Source: Butyrivibrio fibrisolvens
GTDB taxonomy: Bacteria; Bacillota; Clostridia; Lachnospirales; Lachnospiraceae
Direction of reading: 5' to 3'
NCBI RefSeq assembly: GCF_023206215.1
Contig: NZ_CP065800.1
Location: 744,001-808,000 of the forward strand
DNA: 64,000 bases
Both the position numbers and the translations under genes were made by a program. The notes under the pieces are model-generated. The model saw only the letters and a program-made list of their open reading frames with translations. It was not told the DNA's origin and did no database searches. Below, in pieces: positions 48,568 through 58,414 of this stretch (within the stretch, counting starts at the first letter, position 1; every line of letters begins with the position of its first letter).

Positions 48568-49911
48568 ATGTTCGAATGGATTGCGGTAATTCTCGGTTAT
48601 ATCATGAACGTTATTTATATCGTTCTGGCCGGAATTGCAGGGTTATTTACTAATAGCGACGGTAGCGTTGCTGTCGGCAATATCGGTATTGCCATTATTC
48701 TTTTTACACTTATTATTTATGTAGCTATGCTGCCTCTTACTTACAGACAGCAGAAGTTCAGTAAGCTTCAGGCCAAGATGCAGCCTGAGATCAAAGCTAT
48801 TCAGGACAAGTACAAAAATAAGAAAGATACAGATTCACAGATGGCTATGAATCAGGAGATTCAGGCTGTATACGGCAAGTACGGCGTATCAATGTCAGGT
48901 AGCTGTGTACAGATGATTCTTCAGATGATTATCCTTCTTCCTCTGTATCGTGTTATTTACAATATTCCGAAATACGTTCCTGCTGTTAATGACGTATTTT
49001 CAAAACTTGGAAGTGCTCTTGTAGAGCTTGGCGATTCTGCTTCTGAGCAGGTTACAAGCCTTGTATCAGGTTCAACAAGTGCTGCAGCCATTGTAAAAGA
49101 GATGGCTGAAAATGGAGCATCCAGCGATTATTATGCTCAGCTCCTTAACAAGTTCTCAACAGCAAACTGGCAAGATCTTTCAAATTGGGCTTCTTCTACA
49201 GGCAACACAGATCTTGTTAATACAATAAACACAACTTCTTCTAATGTAGAGACAATGAACAGCTTCCTTGGACTTACAATTTCCAATTCACCACAGTACA
49301 TGTTCTCTGAGGCTATTGAGAAGTTCAATTCTGCAGGATTTTCTGCAGGTGTTATTGTAGCGATCATTCTTGCTGTCATAGTTCCTGTACTTGCTTTCCT
49401 TACACAGTATCTGTCAGTTAAGCTTACAACATCTATGACTCAGACAGGACAGAAGCTTGATCCTAACGATCCTGCAGCCCAGATGCAGAATTCCATGAAG
49501 ACTATGAACGTAGTAATGCCTATATTCTCTGCATGGATCTGTTTTACACTTCCTGCAGGTATGGGTATCTACTGGATTGCAGCTGCTGTTATCCGTACGA
49601 TCCTTGCTATCATCGTCAACCACCGTATCGACAAGATCGATATCGATGCTATGATCGAAGAGAATCAGGCCAAGTATCAGAAGAAACTTGAGAAGAGAAA
49701 AGATCTTACACCTAATCTTTCAAACTATGCTAATTTCTCTAACAGAAACCTTTCTACACTTGCCCAGGAGGTTACTACAAGTTCCGTTTCTGAAACTGAG
49801 CGTTCTGAAAGACTTGATCAGGTTAGCGCTTTATACGATTCTGGTAAAGCACGTAAAGATTCGCTCTTACATGCTGCCAATATGGTCAAAGAATACGACA
49901 GAACTCACTAA
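48568..49911 (+). CDS. yidC: Membrane protein insertase YidC
   Basis: A 447-residue insertase for membrane proteins with or without SecYEG. Five membrane segments: about 2-28, 38-56, a hairpin loop rich in Lys/Gln (RQQKFSKLQAKMQPEIKAIQ), 110-132, 255-285 and 315-355. The N-terminal segment lacks a lipobox Cys, unlike Bacillus SpoIIIJ. An extra extracytoplasmic loop (about residues 140-250, Ser/Thr/Asn-rich) makes it longer than the minimal Gram-positive form. Sits in the rnpA-yidD-yidC-jag operon. Confidence 0.96.
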   Translation: MFEWIAVILGYIMNVIYIVLAGIAGLFTNSDGSVAVGNIGIAIILFTLIIYVAMLPLTYRQQKFSKLQAKMQPEIKAIQDKYKNKKDTDSQMAMNQEIQAVYGKYGVSMSGSCVQMILQMIILLPLYRVIYNIPKYVPAVNDVFSKLGSALVELGDSASEQVTSLVSGSTSAAAIVKEMAENGASSDYYAQLLNKFSTANWQDLSNWASSTGNTDLVNTINTTSSNVETMNSFLGLTISNSPQYMFSEAIEKFNSAGFSAGVIVAIILAVIVPVLAFLTQYLSVKLTTSMTQTGQKLDPNDPAAQMQNSMKTMNVVMPIFSAWICFTLPAGMGIYWIAAAVIRTILAIIVNHRIDKIDIDAMIEENQAKYQKKLEKRKDLTPNLSNYANFSNRNLSTLAQEVTTSSVSETERSERLDQVSALYDSGKARKDSLLHAANMVKEYDRTH

Positions 49912-49939
49912 TTGAAAATTGTAAACTAGGAGACTAAAG

Positions 49940-50716
49940 ATGAGTGAATATAAAGAATATGCTGCCAAGACAGTTTCCGAAGCTATAACAGAAGCTTGTG
50001 CGCAGTTATCAGTTACATCTGACAGACTCGATTATCAGGTTGTCAGCGAAGGATCTACAGGTTTCCTCGGAATGGGAATAAAGCCTGCTATTATCAAAGC
50101 TCGTATTAAGGAACAGGAGATTAAAGCCGAAATCTCTTTTGATGATATTGATGTCAAGGAAGAAAAAAGCTCTGAAGCTCCAGTAGCCAATACTTCAGAT
50201 TCTGTTGATGTTGCAGATGAAGCTAAAGATACAGCCAAAAAAGTAGTCTTTTTTGACGAGGATGCTATTGTAAATTCTGCAAAAGTATTTCTTGAAGACG
50301 TATTCAAGGCAATGGATATGCCTGTTGAACTTGGTATTTCTTTTGACAAAGTAAATACAGTTCTTAATATTGACCTTAAGGGTGCTGACATGGGCGTACT
50401 TATCGGCAAGAGAGGTCAGACACTTGATTCTCTTCAGTACCTTGTATCACTTGTTATAAATCGTGATCAGGAAGAGTACATTCATGTAAAGGTTGACACT
50501 GAGAATTATCGTCAGCGTCGCAAGGCTACACTTGAAAACCTTGCCAAGAATATCGCTTATAAGGTTAGAAAGACCAGAAGAAACGTATCTCTTGAGCCTA
50601 TGAACCCTTACGAAAGAAGAATCATACACTCCGCTCTTCAGAATGACCGTTATGTTACAACACATTCAGAAGGCGAGGAGCCATATCGCAGGGTTGTTGT
50701 TACATTTAAGAAATAA
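49940..50716 (+). CDS. khpB: RNA-binding protein KhpB (Jag)
   Basis: A 258-residue protein with a Jag N-domain (YKEYAAKTVSEAITEACAQL, GSTGFLGMGIKPA), an acidic linker, a KH domain (GADMGVLIGKRGQTLDSLQY) and a C-terminal R3H domain (RKTRRNVSLEPMNPYERRII, HSALQ). Binds RNA with KhpA and influences cell elongation and division in related bacteria. AGGAGAC lies before ATG 49940. Confidence 0.95.
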   Translation: MSEYKEYAAKTVSEAITEACAQLSVTSDRLDYQVVSEGSTGFLGMGIKPAIIKARIKEQEIKAEISFDDIDVKEEKSSEAPVANTSDSVDVADEAKDTAKKVVFFDEDAIVNSAKVFLEDVFKAMDMPVELGISFDKVNTVLNIDLKGADMGVLIGKRGQTLDSLQYLVSLVINRDQEEYIHVKVDTENYRQRRKATLENLAKNIAYKVRKTRRNVSLEPMNPYERRIIHSALQNDRYVTTHSEGEEPYRRVVVTFKK

Positions 50717-50812
50717 TAAAGGCAGGATTAAGGTTTCTTTTAATACCTTATGACGACCGGATTGTTGCGTTTCTTCTATAGATATGAAATAGAAGATAAC
50801 TCAGACTTTTTG

Positions 50813-50847
50813 ATACACCCCGCTTTTATAAGTGGGGTGTATTTTGT
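50813..50847 (+). terminator. Terminator after khpB
   Basis: A 13-bp stem ATACACCCCGCTT/AAGTGGGGTGTAT (50813-50825 with 50830-50842) and TTTTG tail. mnmE starts 75 bases further, so it may be only partly effective or mnmE has its own promoter. Confidence 0.8.
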
Positions 50848-50921
50848 GGTTTTTAATTGGCCTATTTTATACATTTTTGTTTTTTATTCAAGAGTCAGTA
50901 GATATTGATTTAGAGGTACAT

Positions 50922-52343
50922 ATGATTCATTCAAATGACGATACCATTGCTGCTATAGCCACCGCTGCCAGTGATGCCGGAATTGGCATAATAAGAGTTA
51001 GTGGTACCAGAGCAATAGAAGCTGTATCACATTTTTATCAAAATGCAAAACATGAATTTGACTTACAGTCGCACCAAAGCGGTACTATACGTTTTGGATA
51101 TTTTTGTGATACTAAGGGTGATCTTATAGATGAAGTTATGGTATCAGTTATGAGAGCACCACATTCTTATACCAAAGAAGATGTGGTTGAAGTAAATACT
51201 CATGGCGGAACTATGGTAATGCAGAAGATCCTCCATGAACTTATATCTGATGAGAACATATGCAGACTTGCAGAACCCGGAGAGTTTACAAAAAGAGCTT
51301 TTCTAAATGGACGTATAGACCTTACAAGAGCAGAAGCTGTAATGGATATAATAGAAGCCAAGTCAGAATTTGCTCTTAACAATTCTGAGAAGCAGCTTAG
51401 AGGAGACATGCGTAATATTATCGAAGATATGCGTTCCAAGATAATATACGAGATGGCTTATATAGAATCTGCTCTGGATGATCCGGAGAATTATGATCTT
51501 ACAGGATATAAAGATCGGATCATGCCAATATGCGACAAAATTATACGAAATTGCGATAAGCTTATAAAAAGCGCCGATGAAGGCCGAGTTAGAGCTACCG
51601 GTCTTAGCACAGTTATAATCGGTAAGCCCAATAGCGGCAAATCATCTCTTCTTAATGTCCTGACAGGAGAGGAGACTGCAATAGTTACTGATATCGCCGG
51701 TACCACAAGAGATGTAATAGAGCATGATGTTAAGCTTGGCAATATACTCCTACATGTAATTGATACAGCCGGCATCAGAGATTCTGCTGATAAGATCGAA
51801 GCAATCGGTGTTGAGAAAGCAAGAAAATATGCAAGAGAAGCTGAGCTTATCTTATATATGATCGATTCTACTTCACAGATCAATGATGAAGATATAGAGA
51901 TCCTTAACTCTGTCAAAGATAAAAAGATAATAGTCCTTCTTAATAAGACTGATAAAGAGGATGAGATCATAATAACCAAAGATAATATCTCTAAGCTTTT
52001 AGAAACTGTAGGTGTATCATCTGATGTCCCTGTCATCACCACATCAATGATACTTGGAAATGGAATTGATGAACTTAAAAATGCGATAAGTGACCTTTTC
52101 TTCAATGGTAAGCTTGTCCCTGAAGATGAGATCTATGTTACGAACCTTCGTCACAAGAATCTCCTTGAAAAAGCCTACAGATCTCTATGCCTTGTAAAAA
52201 ACTCTGTAGAGCAGGGACTTAGTGAAGATTTCTACACCATAGATCTTCATGATGCATATGAAAGCCTTGGACTCATAATAGGTGAAGAAGTAGGAGATGA
52301 CCTTGTAGAAGAGATATTCTCCAAATTCTGTATGGGTAAATAA
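50922..52343 (+). CDS. mnmE: tRNA modification GTPase MnmE
   Basis: A 473-residue GTPase that, with MnmG, installs the aminomethyl group on wobble uridine of certain tRNAs. N-terminal tetrahydrofolate-binding domain (DTIAAIATAASDAGIGIIRV), G domain with GKPNSGKSSLLN, DIAGTTRD, DTAGIRD and NKTD, and the C-terminal FCMGK whose Cys is catalytic. The start is ATG 50922, preceded by GAGG; the frame extends upstream from GTG 50832 through the terminator region and is unlikely. Confidence 0.97.
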   Translation: MIHSNDDTIAAIATAASDAGIGIIRVSGTRAIEAVSHFYQNAKHEFDLQSHQSGTIRFGYFCDTKGDLIDEVMVSVMRAPHSYTKEDVVEVNTHGGTMVMQKILHELISDENICRLAEPGEFTKRAFLNGRIDLTRAEAVMDIIEAKSEFALNNSEKQLRGDMRNIIEDMRSKIIYEMAYIESALDDPENYDLTGYKDRIMPICDKIIRNCDKLIKSADEGRVRATGLSTVIIGKPNSGKSSLLNVLTGEETAIVTDIAGTTRDVIEHDVKLGNILLHVIDTAGIRDSADKIEAIGVEKARKYAREAELILYMIDSTSQINDEDIEILNSVKDKKIIVLLNKTDKEDEIIITKDNISKLLETVGVSSDVPVITTSMILGNGIDELKNAISDLFFNGKLVPEDEIYVTNLRHKNLLEKAYRSLCLVKNSVEQGLSEDFYTIDLHDAYESLGLIIGEEVGDDLVEEIFSKFCMGK

Positions 52344-52348
52344 AGTGA

Positions 52349-52521
52349 AGACATAAGTGGCAAATGAACTTTTGGCACTCATTTCATATGATAACTTAAG
52401 GGTAAATAATCTTTTATCACTTACTACATATAATGTTGTAAGAACAAAGGGACTTTTGACATCTACTTCATATAATGACGTAAGAGGCATAGGGATTTTG
52501 AGAACCTGCCTCATATGATTA
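52349..52521 (+). repeat. Four imperfect 43-bp tandem repeats between mnmE and mnmG
   Basis: Copies begin near 52349, 52392, 52435 and 52479, each with TAAG, a G/A-rich middle with CTTTTG or ATTTTG, and ending ACTTCATATAATG or close. Copies 3 and 4 are most alike. No frame is conserved across copies. With the following A+T-rich run it fills the 271-base gap before mnmG. Confidence 0.75.
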
Positions 52522-52614
52522 TTTATATATAATCAATATAATTAAAATATTTTAACTAATATTATATAAACTTTTCAAAAAGTTGGGAAGTTTGAATTTT
52601 AATATATTATAGGT

Positions 52615-54561
52615 ATGAACATGATTAATTCTAACTTTGATAATGTTGATGTATGTGTAATAGGTGCCGGACATGCCGGATGTGAGGCAGCTCTTGCCTG
52701 TGCACGTCTTGGGCTTGAAACAGTTGTATTTACTGTTAGTGCCGACAATATTGCTTTTATGCCCTGTAATCCACACATAGGTGGATCATCCAAGGGACAT
52801 CTTGTTAGAGAGATAGATGCACTCGGCGGTGAGATGGGCAAGAATATAGATAAAACCTTCCTTCAGTCCAAGATGCTCAATGTATCCAAAGGACCAGCCG
52901 TACATTCTCTTCGTGCTCAGGCTGACAAACTTCAGTATTCTCTTCTTATGAAGAAAAAGCTTGAGGCTCAGGAGCATCTTACTATCAAACAGACTGAAGT
53001 AGTAGAACTTATTACTGAAGAAGTCACTTCAGATACTACGGATGAATTTGGAACCAATCTTTCTCATGAAGGATATAAATATAGGATCACAGGTGTTAAG
53101 ATCGCTACAGGTGGTATATATAACTGTAAAGCTGTTATTCTTTGTACCGGAACATATCTAAAAGCAAGATGCTTGTGTGGTGAAAGCATTACTTATACAG
53201 GACCAAATGGAATGCAGCCATCCAACAATCTGTCTGCTTCATTAATAAATGCCGGAATTGAACTTAGAAGATTTAAAACCGGAACACCTGCCAGAATGGA
53301 CGGTAATACCATTGACTATTCCAAAATGACAGAGCAGTTTGGTGATGATCCTGTAGTTCCTTTTTCCTTCTCAACAGATCCTAAAGATGTGCAGAAGCCT
53401 CAGGTTTCATGCTGGCTTACATATACTAATGAAGAAACACATAGGATCATCCGTGAGAATATTGGAAGATCTCCTATGTATTCAGGTGTTATAGAAGGAA
53501 TAGGACCCAGATATTGTCCTTCTATCGAAGATAAAGTCGTCAAGTTCCCTGATCATGACAGACATCAGGTATTTATAGAGCCGGAAGGAACCTTCACTAA
53601 TGAAGTATATGTTGATGGTATGTCTTCTTCTATGCCTGAAGATGTACAGCTTCAGATGTACAGATCTGTTCCTGGTCTTGAGAATTGTAAGATTGTAAAG
53701 AATGCATATGCAATAGAATATGACTGCCTTGCATCCGGTCAGCTTTCTCCTGTACTTGAGATCAGAACTATTAGAGGATGTTTTAGCGCCGGTCAGTTCA
53801 ATGGAAGCTCTGGTTATGAAGAAGCCGCTGCCCAGGGCCTTTATGCAGGTATCAATGTAGCTAGACAGCTAACAGGTAAGCCATATATAACTATCGATAG
53901 AAGCGAAGGATATATAGGAGTACTTGTGGATGATCTTGTTACCAAGGACAATCTTGAACCCTACAGGATGATGACATCACGTGCCGAGTACAGACTGTTC
54001 CTAAGACAGGACAATGCAGATCTTCGCCTTAGAAAAAAGGGTTACGAAGCAGGTCTTATAACCAAAGAGCAGTATGATCATCTGCTTCTAAAAGAACAGC
54101 AGATAGAAAGTGAAATACAAAGGTTAAAAAATACGAGAGTAGGAGCCTCTGCCAATATACAGAAGTTTATGACAGAGCATGATTCATCAACTCTAAAGAC
54201 AGCATGCACTCTTGCAGAACTTATCTGCAGACCTGAACTTTCATATGATGTTTTATGTGAAATTGATCCTGAAAGACCTCAGCTTACCAAAGATGTTACA
54301 GAGCAGGTTGAGATCAATATAAGATACGAAGGATATATCACAAGACAGGAATCGCAGATTGCTGCCTTTAAGAAACTTGAGAACAAACTCATTCCTGCTG
54401 ATATTGATTATGATAAGGTATCAAGTCTTAGAATAGAAGCAAGACAGAAACTCAAGAAGTTCAAGCCAATCAATATAGGACAGGCCAGTAGGATAAGCGG
54501 AGTTAATCCAGCCGATGTATCAGTACTACTTGTATATATTGATTCTGTATATAAGAAGTAA
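52615..54561 (+). CDS. mnmG: tRNA uridine 5-carboxymethylaminomethyl modification enzyme MnmG
   Basis: A 648-residue FAD enzyme, partner of MnmE. FAD-binding VCVIGAGHAGCEAALACARL, the PCNPHIGGSSKGHLVREIDALG block, LGLETV, CTGTYL, and the helical C-terminal domain that binds MnmE. Length is as expected (about 630). A second ATG two codons later is possible. Confidence 0.97.
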   Translation: MNMINSNFDNVDVCVIGAGHAGCEAALACARLGLETVVFTVSADNIAFMPCNPHIGGSSKGHLVREIDALGGEMGKNIDKTFLQSKMLNVSKGPAVHSLRAQADKLQYSLLMKKKLEAQEHLTIKQTEVVELITEEVTSDTTDEFGTNLSHEGYKYRITGVKIATGGIYNCKAVILCTGTYLKARCLCGESITYTGPNGMQPSNNLSASLINAGIELRRFKTGTPARMDGNTIDYSKMTEQFGDDPVVPFSFSTDPKDVQKPQVSCWLTYTNEETHRIIRENIGRSPMYSGVIEGIGPRYCPSIEDKVVKFPDHDRHQVFIEPEGTFTNEVYVDGMSSSMPEDVQLQMYRSVPGLENCKIVKNAYAIEYDCLASGQLSPVLEIRTIRGCFSAGQFNGSSGYEEAAAQGLYAGINVARQLTGKPYITIDRSEGYIGVLVDDLVTKDNLEPYRMMTSRAEYRLFLRQDNADLRLRKKGYEAGLITKEQYDHLLLKEQQIESEIQRLKNTRVGASANIQKFMTEHDSSTLKTACTLAELICRPELSYDVLCEIDPERPQLTKDVTEQVEINIRYEGYITRQESQIAAFKKLENKLIPADIDYDKVSSLRIEARQKLKKFKPINIGQASRISGVNPADVSVLLVYIDSVYKK

Positions 54562-54590
54562 ATGCAAGGCATTTTTAAAATATGAGGTAA

Positions 54591-54684
54591 GGTTGAAAAT
54601 GTTCCATTTTCAACCCTAAATTGATGTCGCGAGCTCCATCAATTTAAGCCTCGTGTCACTTCCTTTGCTCGCGACATGAGGTTA
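54591..54684 (+). promoter_or_regulatory. Structured leader element before rsmG (copy 1 of a shared motif)
   Basis: Hairpin 1: GGTTGAAAATG-TTC-CATTTTCAACC (54591-54615). Hairpin 2: AAATTGATG/CATCAATTT around 54618-54645. Its loop TGTCGCGAG (54625-54633) can instead pair with CTCGCGACA (54668-54676), and GCCTC (about 54648-54652) can pair with GAGG, the ribosome site of rsmG. The end CTTTGCTCGCGACATGAGGT recurs before the gene at 61881. Confidence 0.7.
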
Positions 54685-54687
54685 ACT

Positions 54688-55425
54688 ATGAACAATTATA
54701 GTAAGATGATCAGTGATCTTAAATCTATAAATATTGAATTAACTGATCATCAGATAGAACAATTTGACAAGTATTATAATCTGCTTGTTAAGTGGAATGA
54801 AGTAATGAACCTGACTGCTATTACTGAGTTCAATGATGTATGTCAGCTTCATTTTGTTGATTCACTTATGGCAGTACCATATTTTGATTTTAATAAGAAG
54901 GAACTGTCTTTAATAGATGTTGGAACAGGTGCCGGATTCCCAGGTATACCTCTTAAGATAGCATTCCCTCATCTTAAAGTTACCCTTCTTGACTCACTCA
55001 ATAAGAGACTTAACTTCCTCAATGAAGTTATTAATGAACTTGGCCTTAATGAAGATGGCGGATCTATAGAAACTGTTCATGGAAGAGCAGAAGATTATTC
55101 TAATTCCAAGAACGGTGTTCTACGTGAAAAATTTGATATTGGAACAGCAAGAGCAGTTGCTAATATGTCAACTCTTTCTGAATATATACTTCCTTATGTA
55201 AAAGTAGGTGGTCATTTTGTTGCATATAAAAGTAACAAAATTAATGAAGAAATAGAGTTGTCTAAAAAAGCCATAAAAACTCTTGGCGGTACTATAAGCT
55301 CTGTCAATAATACATTCTTACCTGGTTCTGATATAGAAAGATCTATTGTAATAATTAACAAATCAAAAACAACTCCAAAATTATACCCCCGAAAAGCTGG
55401 ACTACCTTCAAAACAACCACTATAA
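54688..55425 (+). CDS. rsmG: 16S rRNA (guanine527-N7)-methyltransferase RsmG
   Basis: A 245-residue SAM enzyme that methylates G527 of 16S rRNA. SAM motif DVGTGAGFPGIPLKIAFPHL, WNEVMNLTAITEF near the N-terminus and GTARAVANMSTL. ATG 54688 is chosen because ATGAGG just upstream acts as its ribosome site; the in-frame ATG 54676 is part of that site. The leader described above may control access to it. Confidence 0.96.
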   Translation: MNNYSKMISDLKSINIELTDHQIEQFDKYYNLLVKWNEVMNLTAITEFNDVCQLHFVDSLMAVPYFDFNKKELSLIDVGTGAGFPGIPLKIAFPHLKVTLLDSLNKRLNFLNEVINELGLNEDGGSIETVHGRAEDYSNSKNGVLREKFDIGTARAVANMSTLSEYILPYVKVGGHFVAYKSNKINEEIELSKKAIKTLGGTISSVNNTFLPGSDIERSIVIINKSKTTPKLYPRKAGLPSKQPL

Positions 55426-55465
55426 TAAATAAGTGTTAAACACGTGAAGCAAAAATTTATACCTT

Positions 55466-55481
55466 TGTTTCACGTGAAACA
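55466..55481. promoter_or_regulatory. parS: parS site 1
   Basis: TGTTTCACGTGAAACA, a full 16-bp palindrome differing from the Bacillus consensus by one symmetric base. ParB binds it to nucleate the origin-segregation complex; parA and parB follow. Confidence 0.95.
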
Positions 55482-55523
55482 TTCCAAAATACAGTTGTGT
55501 TATTCCAAAAAAGCACAAAACTT

Positions 55524-55539
55524 TGTTTCACGTGAAACA
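55524..55539. promoter_or_regulatory. parS: parS site 2
   Basis: A second exact TGTTTCACGTGAAACA, 58 bases from the first. Half-sites CACGTGAA (55441), CGTGAAACA (about 55567) and ACGTGAAACAA (about 55599) surround them. Confidence 0.95.
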
Positions 55540-56072
55540 AAATAATCAATATTTAGTATAATCTTCCGTGAAACATAGTTAAATAACGTTTAATTACAAC
55601 GTGAAACAAGGTAAAAGCAGTAAAAAATGGGTGAAAAAGCTCAAAAAATGACAATAAAGTCATTAAGAAAAAATTGGAATCTAATAATTCCAAATAACAC
55701 CCATAAAAAATCTGAGTATATGAAAAGGCCACTGATTCATTAAATGATCAACCTTTTATACTCAGACAAAGTGTAAATACCAAAGATACTGGTAATGTTT
55801 GTTTTAAAGAGGACATAAACCATATCCAAACAAAATGATCGCAGGCGCCGTTTGCGATTGTTTTTTAACGTTAAATGACGTTTTTCAATGAATCAGTGAC
55901 GTATCCGCCGCTGATTCAAGTGTGAGAGTGGAATCCAAAATAAAACAGGAATCTAATATTGTAAGTAATACTCTCGATTCATTCAGGAACATGTTTTAAA
56001 TTGGAATATTCTCAAAATAATACGTGAATTTTGGAATCATAATCATAATATCGGCGCAGAAATGGGAGATAT
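55540..56072. other. Long intergenic region before parA with several dyads
   Basis: No gene seen. Structures: TTGGAATctaataATTCCAA (about 55673-55692); CTGAGTATA...TATACTCAG spanning about 55712-55765; a terminator-like AATGATCGCA/TGCGATTGTT stem with T6 (about 55837-55866); and GAATCAG/CTGATTC (about 55893-55919). The parA promoter must lie in the right part. Confidence 0.6.
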
Positions 56073-56846
56073 ATGGGAAGAATCATAGCGGTAGCGAACC
56101 AAAAGGGAGGAGTTGGTAAAACAACAACTTCTATCAATCTATCAGCAGCTCTTGCTGAAGAAAACAAGAAAATTCTCGTAATCGATGCAGACCCCCAGGG
56201 CAATACAACAAGCGGATTCGGTTTAGACAAAAATGAAATAGACAGAACTATCTATCATCTTATGATAGGAGAATGTTCTGTAACAGAATGTATCAGACAC
56301 GATATAGTAGAGGATCTTCCGGGAATCGACATAATACCTTCTAACATCAATCTGTCAGCAGCAGAGATTGAGCTTATAGACATAGATAAGAAGGAATATA
56401 TCCTCAAAAACGAGATAGACAAGGTCAAAGATAATTATGACTTCATAATCATCGACTGTCCTCCATCACTTAGCATGCTGACTGTTAATGCGATGACAAC
56501 AGCTGATAAAGTTCTGGTGCCTATACAGTGTGAATATTATGCACTCGAAGGACTGAGCCAGCTAGTACATACAGTCAACCTTGTAAAAGAAAGACTTAAT
56601 CCAAGGCTTGAAATGGAAGGCGTTGTATTCACTATGTTCGATGCCAGAACAAACCTTTCATTACAGGTAGTAGAAAATGTCAAAGATCACATTGATGAAA
56701 ATGTATTCAAGACAATAATTCCAAGAAATATAAGACTTGCAGAGGCTCCAAGCTACGGACTTCCAATTAATTTATATGAACCAAAATCTGCAGGAGCAGA
56801 AGCTTATAAATTACTAGCAGAAGAAGTAATTGCTAATGAAGGCTAA
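56073..56846 (+). CDS. parA: Chromosome-partitioning ATPase ParA (Soj)
   Basis: A 257-residue Walker-type ATPase with deviant Walker A KGGVGKTTTSINL at residues about 10-22 and DCPPSLSMLTVNA. Works with ParB and parS in origin segregation and DnaA control. GGGAGA precedes the start. parB follows after 31 bases. Confidence 0.97.
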   Translation: MGRIIAVANQKGGVGKTTTSINLSAALAEENKKILVIDADPQGNTTSGFGLDKNEIDRTIYHLMIGECSVTECIRHDIVEDLPGIDIIPSNINLSAAEIELIDIDKKEYILKNEIDKVKDNYDFIIIDCPPSLSMLTVNAMTTADKVLVPIQCEYYALEGLSQLVHTVNLVKERLNPRLEMEGVVFTMFDARTNLSLQVVENVKDHIDENVFKTIIPRNIRLAEAPSYGLPINLYEPKSAGAEAYKLLAEEVIANEG

Positions 56847-56877
56847 ACAAGGGTAAAGGATAGGAACGGAGGAAAAC

Positions 56878-57798
56878 ATGGCAGTTAAAACAAAGCGAGG
56901 ACTTGGAAGAGGTCTGGACAGTCTGATACCGGCAGGAGAATCCAAAAAAGAAGTAAAGAAAGCTACTGTACTTGTCAAAGAAGAAAAAGCATTAGAAAGC
57001 GATGAATCAAAAAAACTGATCAAGATCACAAAAGTTGAGCCCAATCACGACCAGCCAAGAAAACAGTTCGATGAGGATGCTCTTCAGGAACTTGCAGAAT
57101 CAATAAAACAGGTCGGAATCCTTGAACCATTGCTTGTAAGAAACAGGGATGACCATTTTGAGATAATTGCAGGTGAAAGACGTTGGCGTGCAGCCAGAGC
57201 AGCAGGTATCAAGGAAGTTCCTGTAGTAATCAGGAATGACCTTACAGATCAGCAGATTGTAGAGATACAGCTGATTGAGAACATCCAGAGAGAAAACCTT
57301 AATCCAATTGAAGAAGCTAAGGCATTCCACAGACTCATCACAGAATTCAATCTCAAGCAGGATGAAGTAGCAGAAAGAGTCTCCAAATCCAGAGTTGCGA
57401 TCACAAACTCTATGAGACTTCTAAAACTTTCAGATGAAGTCCAGCAGATGATAATAGATGGTAAACTCACAAGCGGACATGCAAGAGCTCTTATATCAGT
57501 AGAAGACAAAAAGCTCCAGCTCGAGCTTGCAGAGAAGATATTTGACGAAAAGCTCAGTGTACGTCAGGCTGAAAAACTTGTCAAAGATCTTGGCAAAGAA
57601 AAACCGGCACCAAAACAACCTGTAGTTATAGACAAGAACCTTGAGAATATCTACAGAGATCTTGAAAAAAGGTGTAAAGAAAAGACCGGAACCAAGGTTG
57701 CAATAACACCAAAGGGAAACAATGGCGGTGGCAAGATAGAGATTGAGTTTTATAACAACGACGATCTTGAAAAGATAACACGTATGCTTCTTATATAA
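56878..57798 (+). CDS. parB: Chromosome-partitioning protein ParB (Spo0J)
   Basis: A 306-residue CTP-dependent DNA clamp that loads at parS. N-terminal ParA-activating tail (KTKRGLGRGLDSLI), CTP-binding motifs ERRWRAARAAG and ENIQRENLNPIEEA, HTH (KQDEVAERVSKSRVAITNSM), and a C-terminal dimer domain. GGAGG lies nine bases before the ATG. Two perfect parS sites lie 1.4 kb upstream. Confidence 0.97.
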   Translation: MAVKTKRGLGRGLDSLIPAGESKKEVKKATVLVKEEKALESDESKKLIKITKVEPNHDQPRKQFDEDALQELAESIKQVGILEPLLVRNRDDHFEIIAGERRWRAARAAGIKEVPVVIRNDLTDQQIVEIQLIENIQRENLNPIEEAKAFHRLITEFNLKQDEVAERVSKSRVAITNSMRLLKLSDEVQQMIIDGKLTSGHARALISVEDKKLQLELAEKIFDEKLSVRQAEKLVKDLGKEKPAPKQPVVIDKNLENIYRDLEKRCKEKTGTKVAITPKGNNGGGKIEIEFYNNDDLEKITRMLLI

Positions 57799-57838
57799 AA
57801 CATTGTATGACCAATAATACCAAAAGAAGGAAAAGCAA

Positions 57839-58360
57839 ATGAACAGTAATATATTAAATTATATGGGACTTTCAAATATAGATCCCGGAATATATGTAAT
57901 AGCTATAGCAGTTCTTCTTTTATTAGTAGTGATCTTACTTATATGCACTATTAGACAAGGCCGTGAAGTATCAGTCTTAAAGAGAAGGATCTCAAAGTTC
58001 ATGTCAGGAAGAGATGCAGAAAGCTTAGAAGATCAGATTGTAGAGCTTTTTGAAGACAATCAGTATATGAAAGCAGCATCTGACAAGAACAAAAATGACA
58101 TAATCGATCTTAACAAGAGAATGAGACACTGCTTCCAGAAAGTAGGAATCGTCAAATACGACGCCCTCAATCAGATGGGCGGGCAGCTGTCTTATGCGCT
58201 TGCACTTCTTGACGAAGAAGATAATGGATATATAATAAACTCAGTGCATGGCAACGAAGGCTGTTATTCATATACCAAGGTCATAAAGAATGGAAGAAGT
58301 GACATAGAACTTGGTATAGAAGAAAGAAAAGCCCTTGAAAACGCTGTTATGAGCAGATAA
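57839..58360 (+). CDS. DUF4446 family membrane-anchored protein
   Basis: A 173-residue protein with one N-terminal membrane helix (about 18-40, VIAIAVLLLLVVILLICTI), a coiled-coil region, and the conserved block KVGIVKYDALNQMGGQLSYA, LALLDEEDNGYIINSVH. This family follows parB in many Clostridia. Function unknown; the placement suggests an envelope or segregation role. Confidence 0.92.
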   Translation: MNSNILNYMGLSNIDPGIYVIAIAVLLLLVVILLICTIRQGREVSVLKRRISKFMSGRDAESLEDQIVELFEDNQYMKAASDKNKNDIIDLNKRMRHCFQKVGIVKYDALNQMGGQLSYALALLDEEDNGYIINSVHGNEGCYSYTKVIKNGRSDIELGIEERKALENAVMSR

Positions 58361-58414
58361 CATATTTTTAAACGGATTTGTAATTTTATTTTTTATAATG
58401 AAACGGAGACAGTC

